From NCBI GenBank assembly GCA_030630095.1, contig DAOVNW010000005.1, positions 1 through 15,285 on the forward strand: a stretch of 15,285 bases of DNA, read 5' to 3'. Source of the DNA: Candidatus Omnitrophota bacterium. Its GTDB lineage: Bacteria > Omnitrophota > Gorgyraeia > JAGLLT01. The notes under the pieces were generated by a model that was not told the DNA's origin, made no database searches, and saw nothing but the letters and a program-made list of their open reading frames with translations. The position numbers were made by a program, and so were the translations under genes. This document shows, one piece after another, positions 1 to 6,180 of the stretch (the first letter of the stretch is position 1; each line of letters starts with the position of its first letter).

Positions 1-363
1 AATATTAAAATTAAATAAATTATCACCCGCGATAACCAGCAGATCATCCTTTATCTGCCGGCTGTTTATTACAAAATCAATGTCTCCTATAGCTCCAAGT
101 TTCGTTTGATCTTCAAGTGTTCCGTCATTAATAACTTCTATTTCTTTTTGAAAACAGGCGGAACTTTTCCAATCAAGAAAGTCCTTGTAAAATTTATCAT
201 TGGTAACCACAAAAACCTTGTCAATCTCCTTAACTGTCTCCAGATGCTCAAGAATGTGACTAATTATCGGCTTGCCTTTAATGGGAAGTAAGGGCTTGGC
301 TTTATTCTTCGTCAAAGGGTATAATCTCGTAGCGTAGCCAGCCGCTAAAATTAAAGCCTTCAT
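1..363 (-). CDS. Sugar-1-phosphate nucleotidyltransferase, C-terminus cut by window edge
   Basis: The first 121 residues of a nucleotidyltransferase are readable; the rest lies beyond position 1. The protein starts MKALILAAGYATRLYPLT, the nucleotide-binding signature of the family that couples a sugar-1-phosphate to an NTP (usual form LAAGxGTRLxPLT, here with Tyr-Ala in place of the second Gly region), followed by KAKPLLPIKGKP and, near residue 115, the AGDN segment that corresponds to the metal-binding Asp region. Such enzymes make UDP-, dTDP-, GDP- or CDP-sugars in the cytoplasm; which sugar and base cannot be told from this half. The ATG lies 3 bp after the stop of the isomerase gene, with a GGGAGAAGG ribosome site 7 nt upstream, so the two are co-translated. 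It plausibly uses hexose phosphates from that isomerase to feed surface-polysaccharide synthesis (inference). Confidence 0.85.
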   Translation of the reverse strand, partial: MKALILAAGYATRLYPLTKNKAKPLLPIKGKPIISHILEHLETVKEIDKVFVVTNDKFYKDFLDWKSSACFQKEIEVINDGTLEDQTKLGAIGDIDFVINSRQIKDDLLVIAGDNLFNFNI

Positions 364-366
364 ATT

Positions 367-1437
367 TTACCTTCTCCCTATCTCTTTTTTCAGGTAATCT
401 ATCATTTTCACCGGCGTAGGATTAACGCCGTTTAAAACCGCCAGATAATAGCTAATCCAGTCGCTTATATAAATCAGGCTAAACATCCGGCTGAGCAAAC
501 TATTGCCGGCTGAACGGATACCTATAACCTTAGCGCCTGTCTTTTCTATTATTTTCCAGCTTATCTTTATCCTTTTTTGTATTTCCTTTAAATCGTGTTC
601 ATCAATTAAAAAGACGGCCGCGAAATTTTTTAATAACCTGCCTGGATGCCGCCAGCCGACTATTTCATTGTGGTTCATCTCAGGAAGCAGATGAACCGAA
701 GAAAGAGACTTGCTGTTTTCAGCCAGTTGGCTCCTCAATCTCAAAGCCGCGGCTTCTGTCGTGGAGGTAGAGCCGTAAATAACAACAAATCTGCCATAGA
801 GCTCTCCGGCTATTCTCTTAGCTTCATTGTCTTTGACGCTTACATAAGGAGCCATCAGACAGCCCATATTTCGTATCAACCCAACGGTTTTTTTAATCTC
901 CTTTTTTTTACTTTTAATCACACCGCACCTTGATAAAATTACCAGGCAGGAAAAGAAAAGATAGCCCAACGCGCAGCGGGGCGCGAACCCCGCGGGTATC
1001 TTTACAAAAGGAACGCGGCTCTTTAAAGACAGCCTCTTGAGCTTCCCTCCCGAAGAAAGCGCGATAACCGCCGCCTTCTTTTTTAAAGCCGCCCTAAAAG
1101 CTGAAATAGTTTCCTCGGTATTGCCGGAGTAACTTAAAGCGATAAGAAGCGTGTCTTTACCAACAAAGTCCGCTAATCTGTAATCCTTGTTTACGCTTAC
1201 CGGCAATTTGATTTCATACTTGAGATAATCCCTGATAAGGTCCGCGCCAATAGCCGAACCGCCCATACCGCAGAGGACAACGTTTTTAAACTTTTTATTA
1301 ATATATCTTCGGGGCAGTTTAGCCTCTAAGCCGATTTTTTCCGCCTCAAAGCACTGATCGGCAAAACCAGCTAAAAAACAGCTCATATTATCTCTATCTA
1401 TCCCGCGTATTATCTCAACGTCATTTAGGTTATTCAA
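367..1437 (-). CDS. Bifunctional phosphoglucose/phosphomannose isomerase
   Basis: This 356-residue cytoplasmic enzyme interconverts fructose-6-phosphate with glucose-6-phosphate and with mannose-6-phosphate. It has two SIS sugar-phosphate domains: the first contains VVLCGMGGSAIGADL (about 53-67) and the phosphate-binding SYSGNTEET (102-110); the second contains YGSTSTTEAA, then AEN with Glu240 and MNHNEIVGW with His256. The 16-residue Glu-to-His spacing matches the catalytic pair known for archaeal and bacterial PGI/PMI enzymes, and Arg154 in APRCALGY fits the conserved arginine. The start is a TTG: the N-terminus MNNLNDVEIIRGIDRDNM matches the family, and the nearest ATG is out of frame. It begins 3 bp after the ptsI stop, so it is probably translated from the same message. 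Its products feed glycolysis as well as the GDP-mannose type of sugar supply. Confidence 0.88.
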   Translation of the reverse strand: MNNLNDVEIIRGIDRDNMSCFLAGFADQCFEAEKIGLEAKLPRRYINKKFKNVVLCGMGGSAIGADLIRDYLKYEIKLPVSVNKDYRLADFVGKDTLLIALSYSGNTEETISAFRAALKKKAAVIALSSGGKLKRLSLKSRVPFVKIPAGFAPRCALGYLFFSCLVILSRCGVIKSKKKEIKKTVGLIRNMGCLMAPYVSVKDNEAKRIAGELYGRFVVIYGSTSTTEAAALRLRSQLAENSKSLSSVHLLPEMNHNEIVGWRHPGRLLKNFAAVFLIDEHDLKEIQKRIKISWKIIEKTGAKVIGIRSAGNSLLSRMFSLIYISDWISYYLAVLNGVNPTPVKMIDYLKKEIGRR

Positions 1438-1440
1438 GCC

Positions 1441-3192
1441 TTACCTGCCTTTTCCAGCTATGAATTCCGGCGCGATCCTTCTTAGCTTCTCCTCCATAAA
1501 CCTCTTTATCTTTTCGCCCGAGGAAAGCTTAAACGCCTCTTTGACCATCTTCTGGGCATCTTCCATCCTGACAGACCTTATAAGTTTCTTTATCTGGGGC
1601 ACCACCAAGGGAGAAGTACTAAACTCATCCAGGCCCATGCCAAGCAAGAGAAGCGCCATAGCCGGATCCGCCGCCATTTCACCGCACATACCAACCCAGA
1701 GTCCCTTATTGTGGCCGGCATTAATAACATTCTGAATGAGACGTAATACAGCCGGATGAGCCGGATTGTAAAGATAGGCGATTTTTTCATTCGACCTGTC
1801 GACGGCCAGTGAATACTGAATTAAATCATTGGTTCCGATTGAGAAAAAGTCAACCTCATTGGCCAAAATATCAGAGGTCAAGGCCGCGGAGGGTATTTCA
1901 ATCATAGCGCCAACCTCAATATTTCTGTTAAAACTAATCTTTTCCTTTTCAAGTTCACGCTTGCACTTCTCTAAAATTTTATTAGCTTCCTTCAACTCCT
2001 CCACTCCGGAAATCATTGGGTACATAAGTTTAAGGCTACCGTAAGCGCTGGCCCTTAATATTCCTCTTAACTGCACCTTGAAAATCTCGGGGCGCGCCAA
2101 ACAAAATCTTATAGCCCGCCAGCCTAAAAAAGGATTCAGCTCTCGGGGGACTTGAAGCTGAGAGATAAACTTATCGCCCCCTAAATCCATAGTCCTTATG
2201 ATAACCGTCTGCGGTTTTATTTTTTCAGTCACCTTCTTGTAGGCCTCAAAATGCTCATCTTCCGACGGCAGGCCGCTTCTGTTCATATAAAAGTATTCTG
2301 TCCTGTAAAGCCCGATACCGTCCGCTCCGTGAGAAATAACAGAGGACAACTCCTCCTGAAATTCAATATTGGCCGACAACTGCACATGGTATCCGTCTTT
2401 CGTCTTGGCAGGAAGTTTTCTAATCTTTACAAGGTCTCTTTGTAATTCGGTTAATTCCTTCTTGCTCTTGCGGAACTTCTGGATAGTAACTTTATCCGGA
2501 TTAACTAAAACCAAACCGCAGCTGCCGTTAACGATAACGGTATCGCCGTTTTTTATTTCCCTGGTTCCTGTTTCCACCCCTATTACAGCCGGTATCTCTA
2601 AAGATCTGGCCATAATGGCCGTGTGCGACGTTCGGCCGCCTATGTCAGTTATAAAAGCCTTTACCTTATCTCTTTGCATAGAGGCGGTATCGCTGGGTGA
2701 AAGATCGTAGGCGACTACGATAACCTCCTCCTTCAGGTCTCTCAACATCGTTTTCTGTTCGCCTAAAAGATTCTGCAAAATTCTCTTGCCCACGTCCTGA
2801 ATATCACTTAAGCGCTCCTTCAGATATTCGTCATCAATCCTGGTAAAGGCGCTTGTATATCTTTCGAGGACACGGGAAAATACATACTCTACCGAAGCCC
2901 TGTCTTTCTTTAGCCCCGCGATAACCTCTTCAATAAGAGCCCTGTCTTCCAAGACCAGCAAGTGAGCATCAAATATCTCGCCATGCTCATCTCCTAATTC
3001 ATTAGTAATCTTTTTCTTTACCTCAATGATTTCGGAGCGCGTCTTTATCAGGGCCTCTTCAAAGCGGGCAATCTCAAGAGGAAGTTCCTCTTTGGGAATC
3101 TTGCGCTTGGTAATGGAAAGAGTCTGGCTGTTTACCAAAAAAGCCTTTCCTATAACCATACCGGGTGAGGCCGCTATACCTTTTATAACCAT
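1441..3192 (-). CDS. ptsI: PTS enzyme I (phosphoenolpyruvate-protein phosphotransferase)
   Basis: Enzyme I takes phosphate from phosphoenolpyruvate and passes it to HPr. The protein has 583 residues, the usual size of a stand-alone enzyme I, and starts directly with the swivel domain (KGIAASPGMVIGKA), so it lacks the GAF sensor of the nitrogen-type PtsP. Visible landmarks are the phosphorylated histidine His190 in GGRTSHTAIMAR, the PEP-binding barrel with DFFSIGTNDLIQYSLAVDR (about 448-465) and NPAHPAVLRLI, and the catalytic Cys503 in GMCGEMAADP. The ATG has an AGGAAG ribosome site and lies 14 bp after ptsH. No PTS permease is nearby, which suggests that the relay ends on PtsN and is regulatory; permeases could be elsewhere in the genome. 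Confidence 0.96.
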   Translation of the reverse strand: MVIKGIAASPGMVIGKAFLVNSQTLSITKRKIPKEELPLEIARFEEALIKTRSEIIEVKKKITNELGDEHGEIFDAHLLVLEDRALIEEVIAGLKKDRASVEYVFSRVLERYTSAFTRIDDEYLKERLSDIQDVGKRILQNLLGEQKTMLRDLKEEVIVVAYDLSPSDTASMQRDKVKAFITDIGGRTSHTAIMARSLEIPAVIGVETGTREIKNGDTVIVNGSCGLVLVNPDKVTIQKFRKSKKELTELQRDLVKIRKLPAKTKDGYHVQLSANIEFQEELSSVISHGADGIGLYRTEYFYMNRSGLPSEDEHFEAYKKVTEKIKPQTVIIRTMDLGGDKFISQLQVPRELNPFLGWRAIRFCLARPEIFKVQLRGILRASAYGSLKLMYPMISGVEELKEANKILEKCKRELEKEKISFNRNIEVGAMIEIPSAALTSDILANEVDFFSIGTNDLIQYSLAVDRSNEKIAYLYNPAHPAVLRLIQNVINAGHNKGLWVGMCGEMAADPAMALLLLGMGLDEFSTSPLVVPQIKKLIRSVRMEDAQKMVKEAFKLSSGEKIKRFMEEKLRRIAPEFIAGKGR

Positions 3193-3206
3193 TTTTACTT
3201 CCTAAG

Positions 3207-3467
3207 TTAATCCGATTTCTCTAAAAATAACTCCAATTCTCTCAAAACATCCTCGGCGTCTTCTCCTTCTATCCTCAGACTGATTTTGCTTCCGCGTTCA
3301 GCCGCCAGTGTCATTATACCCATTATAGACTTACCGTTAACCTCCTCGCGCCCTTTTTTGATGGTAATGTCACTATTAAATTTATTGGCAATCTGTACAA
3401 ACAGGGCTGCCGGCCTGGCATGAAGACCGCTTTTATTTTTTATAGTGAGCTTTTTTTTCAATATCAT
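3207..3467 (-). CDS. ptsH: Phosphocarrier protein HPr
   Basis: HPr is the small cytoplasmic phosphate carrier between enzyme I and EIIA proteins. The 86-residue product shows the active-site histidine His16 in SGLHARPAALF and the Ser47 region NGKSIMGIMTLAA, the site that HPr kinase phosphorylates in Gram-positive and many Gram-negative bacteria. The serine context is intact, although no hprK is in this window. I chose the ATG at 3467; an in-frame TTG directly before it (3470) would add one residue, but the GAAAGAG ribosome site is spaced about 7 nt from the ATG. It sits 26 bp after yvcK and 14 bp before ptsI, in one transcription unit. The partner is most likely PtsN, encoded two genes upstream. 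Confidence 0.95.
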   Translation of the reverse strand: MILKKKLTIKNKSGLHARPAALFVQIANKFNSDITIKKGREEVNGKSIMGIMTLAAERGSKISLRIEGEDAEDVLRELELFLEKSD

Positions 3468-3493
3468 CAATTAGCTCTTTCAACCTTTTCTGG

Positions 3494-3525
3494 CTACCGG
3501 GAGGCCCGCCTGCCGGACGGGGCAG
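3494..3525 (-). repeat. GC-rich REP-like hairpin forming the 3' end of yvcK
   Basis: CTGCC (3510-3514) pairs with GGCAG (3521-3525) around GGACGG, preceded by CCCGCCTGCCG shared with 6008-6020. The element encodes the last residues and the stop codon of the YvcK reading frame and runs up to the yvcK-ptsH gap. Confidence 0.7.
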
Positions 3526-4780
3526 TTATATCACTGATTAAATCAATGATTATCCTGGTCAGTTTTTCTGAGTTGTGCCTGACATGGTCAACGGTATTTA
3601 TTACGTCAACCGCTATAACCTTATGCCCCATCTCTCTAATTTTATCCAAGTCATTAACCACAGGATGGGCGTTTTCTTCTTCATATTTGGCCCGGAAATT
3701 GTGAGAAATTTCCTGCGTGTTAACAATAACATAGTCAATTATTTTAGAATTAGTGTGAGAGATTATCGCCTCTACGTGTTCGCTGGCAGTATATCCGTCC
3801 GTTTCGTGAGATTGAGTCATAACATTACAGACGTAAATTTTGGGGGCGTTAGAGTTAGAGATGGCTTCAGACACCCCCTTAACCAAGAGGTTGGGAATAA
3901 TGCTGGTATAAAGACTTCCGGGCCCCAGTATTATAGCATCAGCTCTGTTTATAGCCTCTATGACTTCTCTGGCCGGTTCGCAGTGCGGCGGATCCAGATA
4001 AATTTTATCAATACGATCCCTAACCTCGCTTATTTTCGTCTCTCCTCTGGTCGTTTCTCCGTTTTTATGTTTGGCTATTAACGTAATTTTCCTCAACGTA
4101 GAGGGAATCACCTGTCCTCTTATTGCCAAAATTCTACTTGAGGCTTTAATGGCCTTTTCAAAGTCCCCCGTAAGCTTGGTCATCGCGGTAATAAATAAAT
4201 TGCCGAAATTGTGCCCCCCCAACTCCGACTCCTTCTCAAAGCGAAACTGAAATAGCTCCCCCATCAACGGTTCCGCGTCAGCTAAAGCTACCAGGCAGTC
4301 CCTAATGTCTCCGGGGGGCAAAACATCAAACTCTCTGCGCAGACGGCCGGAAGAACCACCATCATCAGCTACCGTAACAATGGCGCTGATATTGCTTGTA
4401 TATTTTTTAAGGCCGTGAAGGAGCACCGAAAGACCCGTACCTCCTCCTATAGTTACAATGTTGGGGCCTTTGGAGAGGTGTCTTTTCGCGTAAACGATAT
4501 CCACCAGCTCCCCTTCTCTCTGAGGCAAGAGCATACTTATAATAAATCTTACCAGTTCCCGGATACCGGCAACAATAAAATACAAGCCAACCAGTAAAAT
4601 AAATAAACCGGCAATTATTAAGATAATGCTGGAACTGCCTATCTTTACACCGCCCAGTAAAAAAGCTCCCAGGATAGCAAGAATGACTCCCGCGATAGAC
4701 ATAAATATCCATCTTTTAATACCCATACCGGGAATCAGCCATCTAAGTCTACGCATATAATATTTAATCCCTCGCTTCAT
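3494..4780 (-). CDS. yvcK: YvcK/CofD-family regulator with N-terminal membrane anchor
   Basis: The core (about residues 105-415) is a YvcK-type protein: nucleotide-fold motif GPNIVTIGGGTGLSVLL, then VADDGGSSGRLRREF, LPPGDIRDCLVALAD, GHNFGNL and ILGPGSLYTSI. YvcK binds UDP-sugars and in Bacillus is needed for growth on gluconeogenic carbon and for normal cell-wall synthesis; it shares its fold with the F420 enzyme CofD but is not itself known to make F420. Unlike the roughly 320-residue soluble family members, this one has 428 residues, with a basic N-terminus and two hydrophobic segments (about 24-44 and 51-72). The last dozen residues, APSGRRASR and neighbours, are encoded by a GC-rich palindrome and look like an added tail. 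The start overlaps ptsN by 17 bp; the AGGAAG site is very close to this ATG, so an ATG eight codons downstream is a possible alternative. Confidence 0.9.
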   Translation of the reverse strand: MKRGIKYYMRRLRWLIPGMGIKRWIFMSIAGVILAILGAFLLGGVKIGSSSIILIIAGLFILLVGLYFIVAGIRELVRFIISMLLPQREGELVDIVYAKRHLSKGPNIVTIGGGTGLSVLLHGLKKYTSNISAIVTVADDGGSSGRLRREFDVLPPGDIRDCLVALADAEPLMGELFQFRFEKESELGGHNFGNLFITAMTKLTGDFEKAIKASSRILAIRGQVIPSTLRKITLIAKHKNGETTRGETKISEVRDRIDKIYLDPPHCEPAREVIEAINRADAIILGPGSLYTSIIPNLLVKGVSEAISNSNAPKIYVCNVMTQSHETDGYTASEHVEAIISHTNSKIIDYVIVNTQEISHNFRAKYEEENAHPVVNDLDKIREMGHKVIAVDVINTVDHVRHNSEKLTRIIIDLISDITAPSGRRASR

Positions 4781-5228
4781 CTTCCTGTTTTATTATTTTT
4801 AAGAGTGATTCTTCATCAGGCGCGTTCTTTAAGGAGTCGCGAAAGTATTTATTTCTTAACAGCCGGGAAATTCTGGCCAGGGCCTTCAGGTGCGGGCCCG
4901 CCGAATCCATAGGAGCTAACAAGAGAAAAAATATGTAGACCTGCTCCCCATCCAAGGCATCAAAATCAACACCCTTTTTCGATATACCTATAGCGCCTAT
5001 CAACTTTCTAACTTTATCGGACTTGGCGTGCGGAATAGCTATAGACTGCCCGATGCCGGTAGAACCCAGGGACTCCCTTTCAAGCAGAGCTTTTACCATA
5101 CTCTCTCTGTCCTTTGCTCCACTGCCGGACATCAGTAGTTCAATCAATTCTCTGATAACTCCTTTTTTGTCACCTGCCGTTAAATTCGCACTGACCGCCT
5201 TGTCATTCAGAAAATCCAAAATTTTCAT
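4764..5228 (-). CDS. ptsN: PTS EIIA protein, nitrogen-regulatory (PtsN) type
   Basis: This protein of 154 residues belongs to the fructose/mannitol-type EIIA domain family. His67 in GIGQSIAIPHAKSDKV is the residue phosphorylated by HPr; GVDFDALDGEQVYIFFLLLAP and HLKALARISRLLR are also typical. A stand-alone EIIA next to hpf is the classic arrangement of ptsN, which in Proteobacteria regulates potassium transport and metabolism by its phosphorylation state rather than importing sugar. I place the start at the second ATG (5228), because the AAGGAG at 5240-5235 lies 6 nt before it but abuts the ATG at 5234. It overlaps the next gene, yvcK, by 17 bp. The spacer before it carries three hairpins in a row. 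What it regulates here cannot be told. Confidence 0.93.
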   Translation of the reverse strand: MKILDFLNDKAVSANLTAGDKKGVIRELIELLMSGSGAKDRESMVKALLERESLGSTGIGQSIAIPHAKSDKVRKLIGAIGISKKGVDFDALDGEQVYIFFLLLAPMDSAGPHLKALARISRLLRNKYFRDSLKNAPDEESLLKIIKQEDEARD

Positions 5229-5234
5229 CAACAT

Positions 5235-5240
5235 CTCCTT
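5235..5240 (-). promoter_or_regulatory. Ribosome binding site deciding the ptsN start
   Basis: AAGGAG on the minus strand abuts the ATG at 5234 but lies 6 nt before the in-frame ATG at 5228, so the second ATG is the better start. Confidence 0.75.
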
Positions 5241-5245
5241 AATGA

Positions 5246-5288
5246 AGACATCATTTACGAAAGCAAAGCTTGCGTAAATGATAAGTCT
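5246..5288 (-). repeat. Hairpin before ptsN (palindrome version P)
   Basis: ATCATTTACG at 5250-5259 pairs with CGTAAATGAT at 5273-5282. With the inner bases the stem is 15 bp with one mismatch and an AAA loop (5265-5267); AGAC/GTCT extends it across a 2-nt bulge. It ends about 6 nt before the ptsN ribosome site. It is related to the palindrome before hpf (5968-6003). Confidence 0.85.
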
Positions 5289-5290
5289 GA

Positions 5291-5353
5291 ATTAATTCCG
5301 CCGAGAGTCACAAAATTGTCGAAGAGAATTTTGTGACATCTTTCGAGACGGAA
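5291..5353 (-). repeat. 63-bp palindromic repeat, copy A
   Basis: The core inverted repeat is GTCACAAAATT (5307-5317) with AATTTTGTGAC (5327-5337), an 11-bp perfect stem around a 9-nt loop, framed by TTCCG (5296-5300) and CGGAA (5349-5353). The left 33 bases match 6041-6073 with one difference, and the right 30 bases match 6142-6172 with one base substitution and one extra base. It lies in the hpf-ptsN spacer. Confidence 0.9.
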
Positions 5354-5360
5354 GCATTTA

Positions 5361-5399
5361 ATCCCCCTTACGTGTTTTCCTGAGAAAACAAGGGGGGAT
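5361..5399 (-). repeat. Hairpin after hpf
   Basis: An outer stem of ATCCCCC (5361-5367) with GGGGGGAT (5392-5399) encloses TGTTTTC (5373-5379) pairing with GAAAACA (5384-5390) around CTGA. It follows the hpf stop by 24 bp. No T-run follows on either strand, so I do not call it an intrinsic terminator; it could act as an mRNA 3'-end or processing structure, or be a third palindromic repeat. Confidence 0.8.
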
Positions 5400-5423
5400 A
5401 TATACTCAAATTACCACCTATTC

Positions 5424-5942
5424 TTAAGTATCAATAAGACCGTAAGTTTTATCCTTTTTCTTATAAATAATCTTTACTTTATCGCCCTCATTCATATCTT
5501 TAAACACAAAAAAACCAAATTCCTGCAGCTCCAGCTCCATAATTGCTTCTTCCGGGCTCATGGGCTTATCCAAAAAACGCGTATCCTTCACAATCACGGG
5601 AGCCTCATCTGTTTTCAGATCTTCTGATTCCAAACCTTCCTCTTTGTGCTTCGTTCTATGGCTCTTGTGGCGCTCTTTATACTCCTTCAGCTGGTGTTCA
5701 ATTTTGTCTACGGCGCTATCTACTGAAGCGTACATATCCATCGTTTCTTCTTTTGACAAAAACTTCGCGTCGGCGGCTGTCATTACAATTTCAGCTATAT
5801 GTCTTACGTTCTCTACGGATAAAATTACGTGAATATTAACTATGTTTTTTAAATAACGGCTAAATCCTTCACTCTTTTCCATAATATGTTTCTTTATGGG
5901 TTCTGTAACATCAAAATGTCTGCCTGTAATAGTAATCTGCAT
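5424..5942 (-). CDS. hpf: Long-form ribosome hibernation promoting factor
   Basis: HPF binds the small ribosomal subunit in resting cells and, in its long form, pairs ribosomes into inactive 100S dimers. The 172-residue protein has the N-terminal ribosome-binding domain (about 1-100, starting MQITITGRHFDVTEPIKKHI), a charged linker (about 105-118), and the short C-terminal dimerisation domain with RFLDKPMSPEEAIMELELQ and FFVFKDMNEGDKVKIIYKKK. That C-terminal domain makes it the long type, not the short HPF/YfiA of enteric bacteria. The ATG has an AAAGGG ribosome site at normal distance. It stands alone between two palindrome-rich spacers, which suggests that its expression can be set apart from lptB upstream and ptsN downstream. 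In Proteobacteria rpoN normally precedes it; here it does not. Confidence 0.94.
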   Translation of the reverse strand: MQITITGRHFDVTEPIKKHIMEKSEGFSRYLKNIVNIHVILSVENVRHIAEIVMTAADAKFLSKEETMDMYASVDSAVDKIEHQLKEYKERHKSHRTKHKEEGLESEDLKTDEAPVIVKDTRFLDKPMSPEEAIMELELQEFGFFVFKDMNEGDKVKIIYKKKDKTYGLIDT

Positions 5943-5967
5943 AAGTTATCCCTTTCTTAATGAGGGC

Positions 5968-6003
5968 ATCTGTTATGGAACACGTAGTGTGAACATAACT
6001 GAT
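5968..6003 (-). repeat. Palindrome before hpf (version H)
   Basis: Thirty-six bases form an inverted repeat: GTTATG (5972-5977) with CATAAC (5994-5999), inner ACAC/GTGT (5980-5983, 5987-5990), outer ATC/GAT. On the minus strand its arms, ATCAGTTATG and CATAACAGAT, resemble those of the palindrome before ptsN, with compensating changes at two pairs. It ends 25 bp upstream of the hpf ATG and could be an operator or an RNA hairpin. Confidence 0.8.
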
Positions 6004-6004
6004 A

Positions 6005-6038
6005 GCCCGCCCGCCTGCCGAAGCCTCGGCGTAGGCAG
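6005..6038 (-). repeat. GC-rich REP-like hairpin
   Basis: The sequence CCCGCCTGCCG is followed by an imperfect hairpin, CTGCC (6015-6019) with GGCAG (6034-6038), with inner GCC/GGC (6023-6025, 6028-6030). CCCGCCTGCCG also occurs at 3505-3515, where it too starts a CTGCC/GGCAG hairpin. The base composition is much richer in GC than the surroundings. It separates the two palindromes of the lptB-hpf spacer. Confidence 0.75.
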
Positions 6039-6040
6039 AA

Positions 6041-6172
6041 ATTAATTCCGCCGAGAGTCGCAAAATTGTCGAACCCTCTGGAATTTCACACTGTGAAATT
6101 CCAGAGGACTTAGTCCCGGGAATTCTCCGAATTCCACGGGGGAGAACTTTTGAGACATCTTTCGAGACGGAA
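6041..6172 (-). repeat. Palindromic repeat, copy B, split by a 68-bp insertion
   Basis: The left arm 6041-6073 and right arm 6142-6172 together match copy A (5291-5353). Between them, at the exact centre of the copy A loop, lie 68 extra bases (6074-6141). The arms pair less perfectly than in copy A. It begins 8 bp after the lptB stop, where a stray AAGGAG also occurs with no gene behind it. Confidence 0.88.
6074..6141 (-). repeat. Nested hairpin pair inside copy B
   Basis: The first hairpin is a perfect 16-bp inverted repeat, CCTCTGGAATTTCACA (6075-6090) with its complement at 6092-6107 around one base. The second is CCCGGGAATTC (6115-6124 region) with GAATTCC and CGGG (6129-6140), broken by a bulged A. 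Both contain GGAATT. The block is absent from copy A. Confidence 0.85.
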
Positions 6173-6180
6173 CTCCTTAA

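Noticed and set aside
3575..4081. Plus-strand open frame of 168 codons
   Set aside because: It is antisense to the conserved YvcK core, has no family features and no ribosome site of note; a shadow frame.
5361..5399. Strong hairpin after hpf as an intrinsic terminator
   Set aside because: No run of T follows the stem on either strand, and the downstream genes look co-expressed; kept only as a hairpin.
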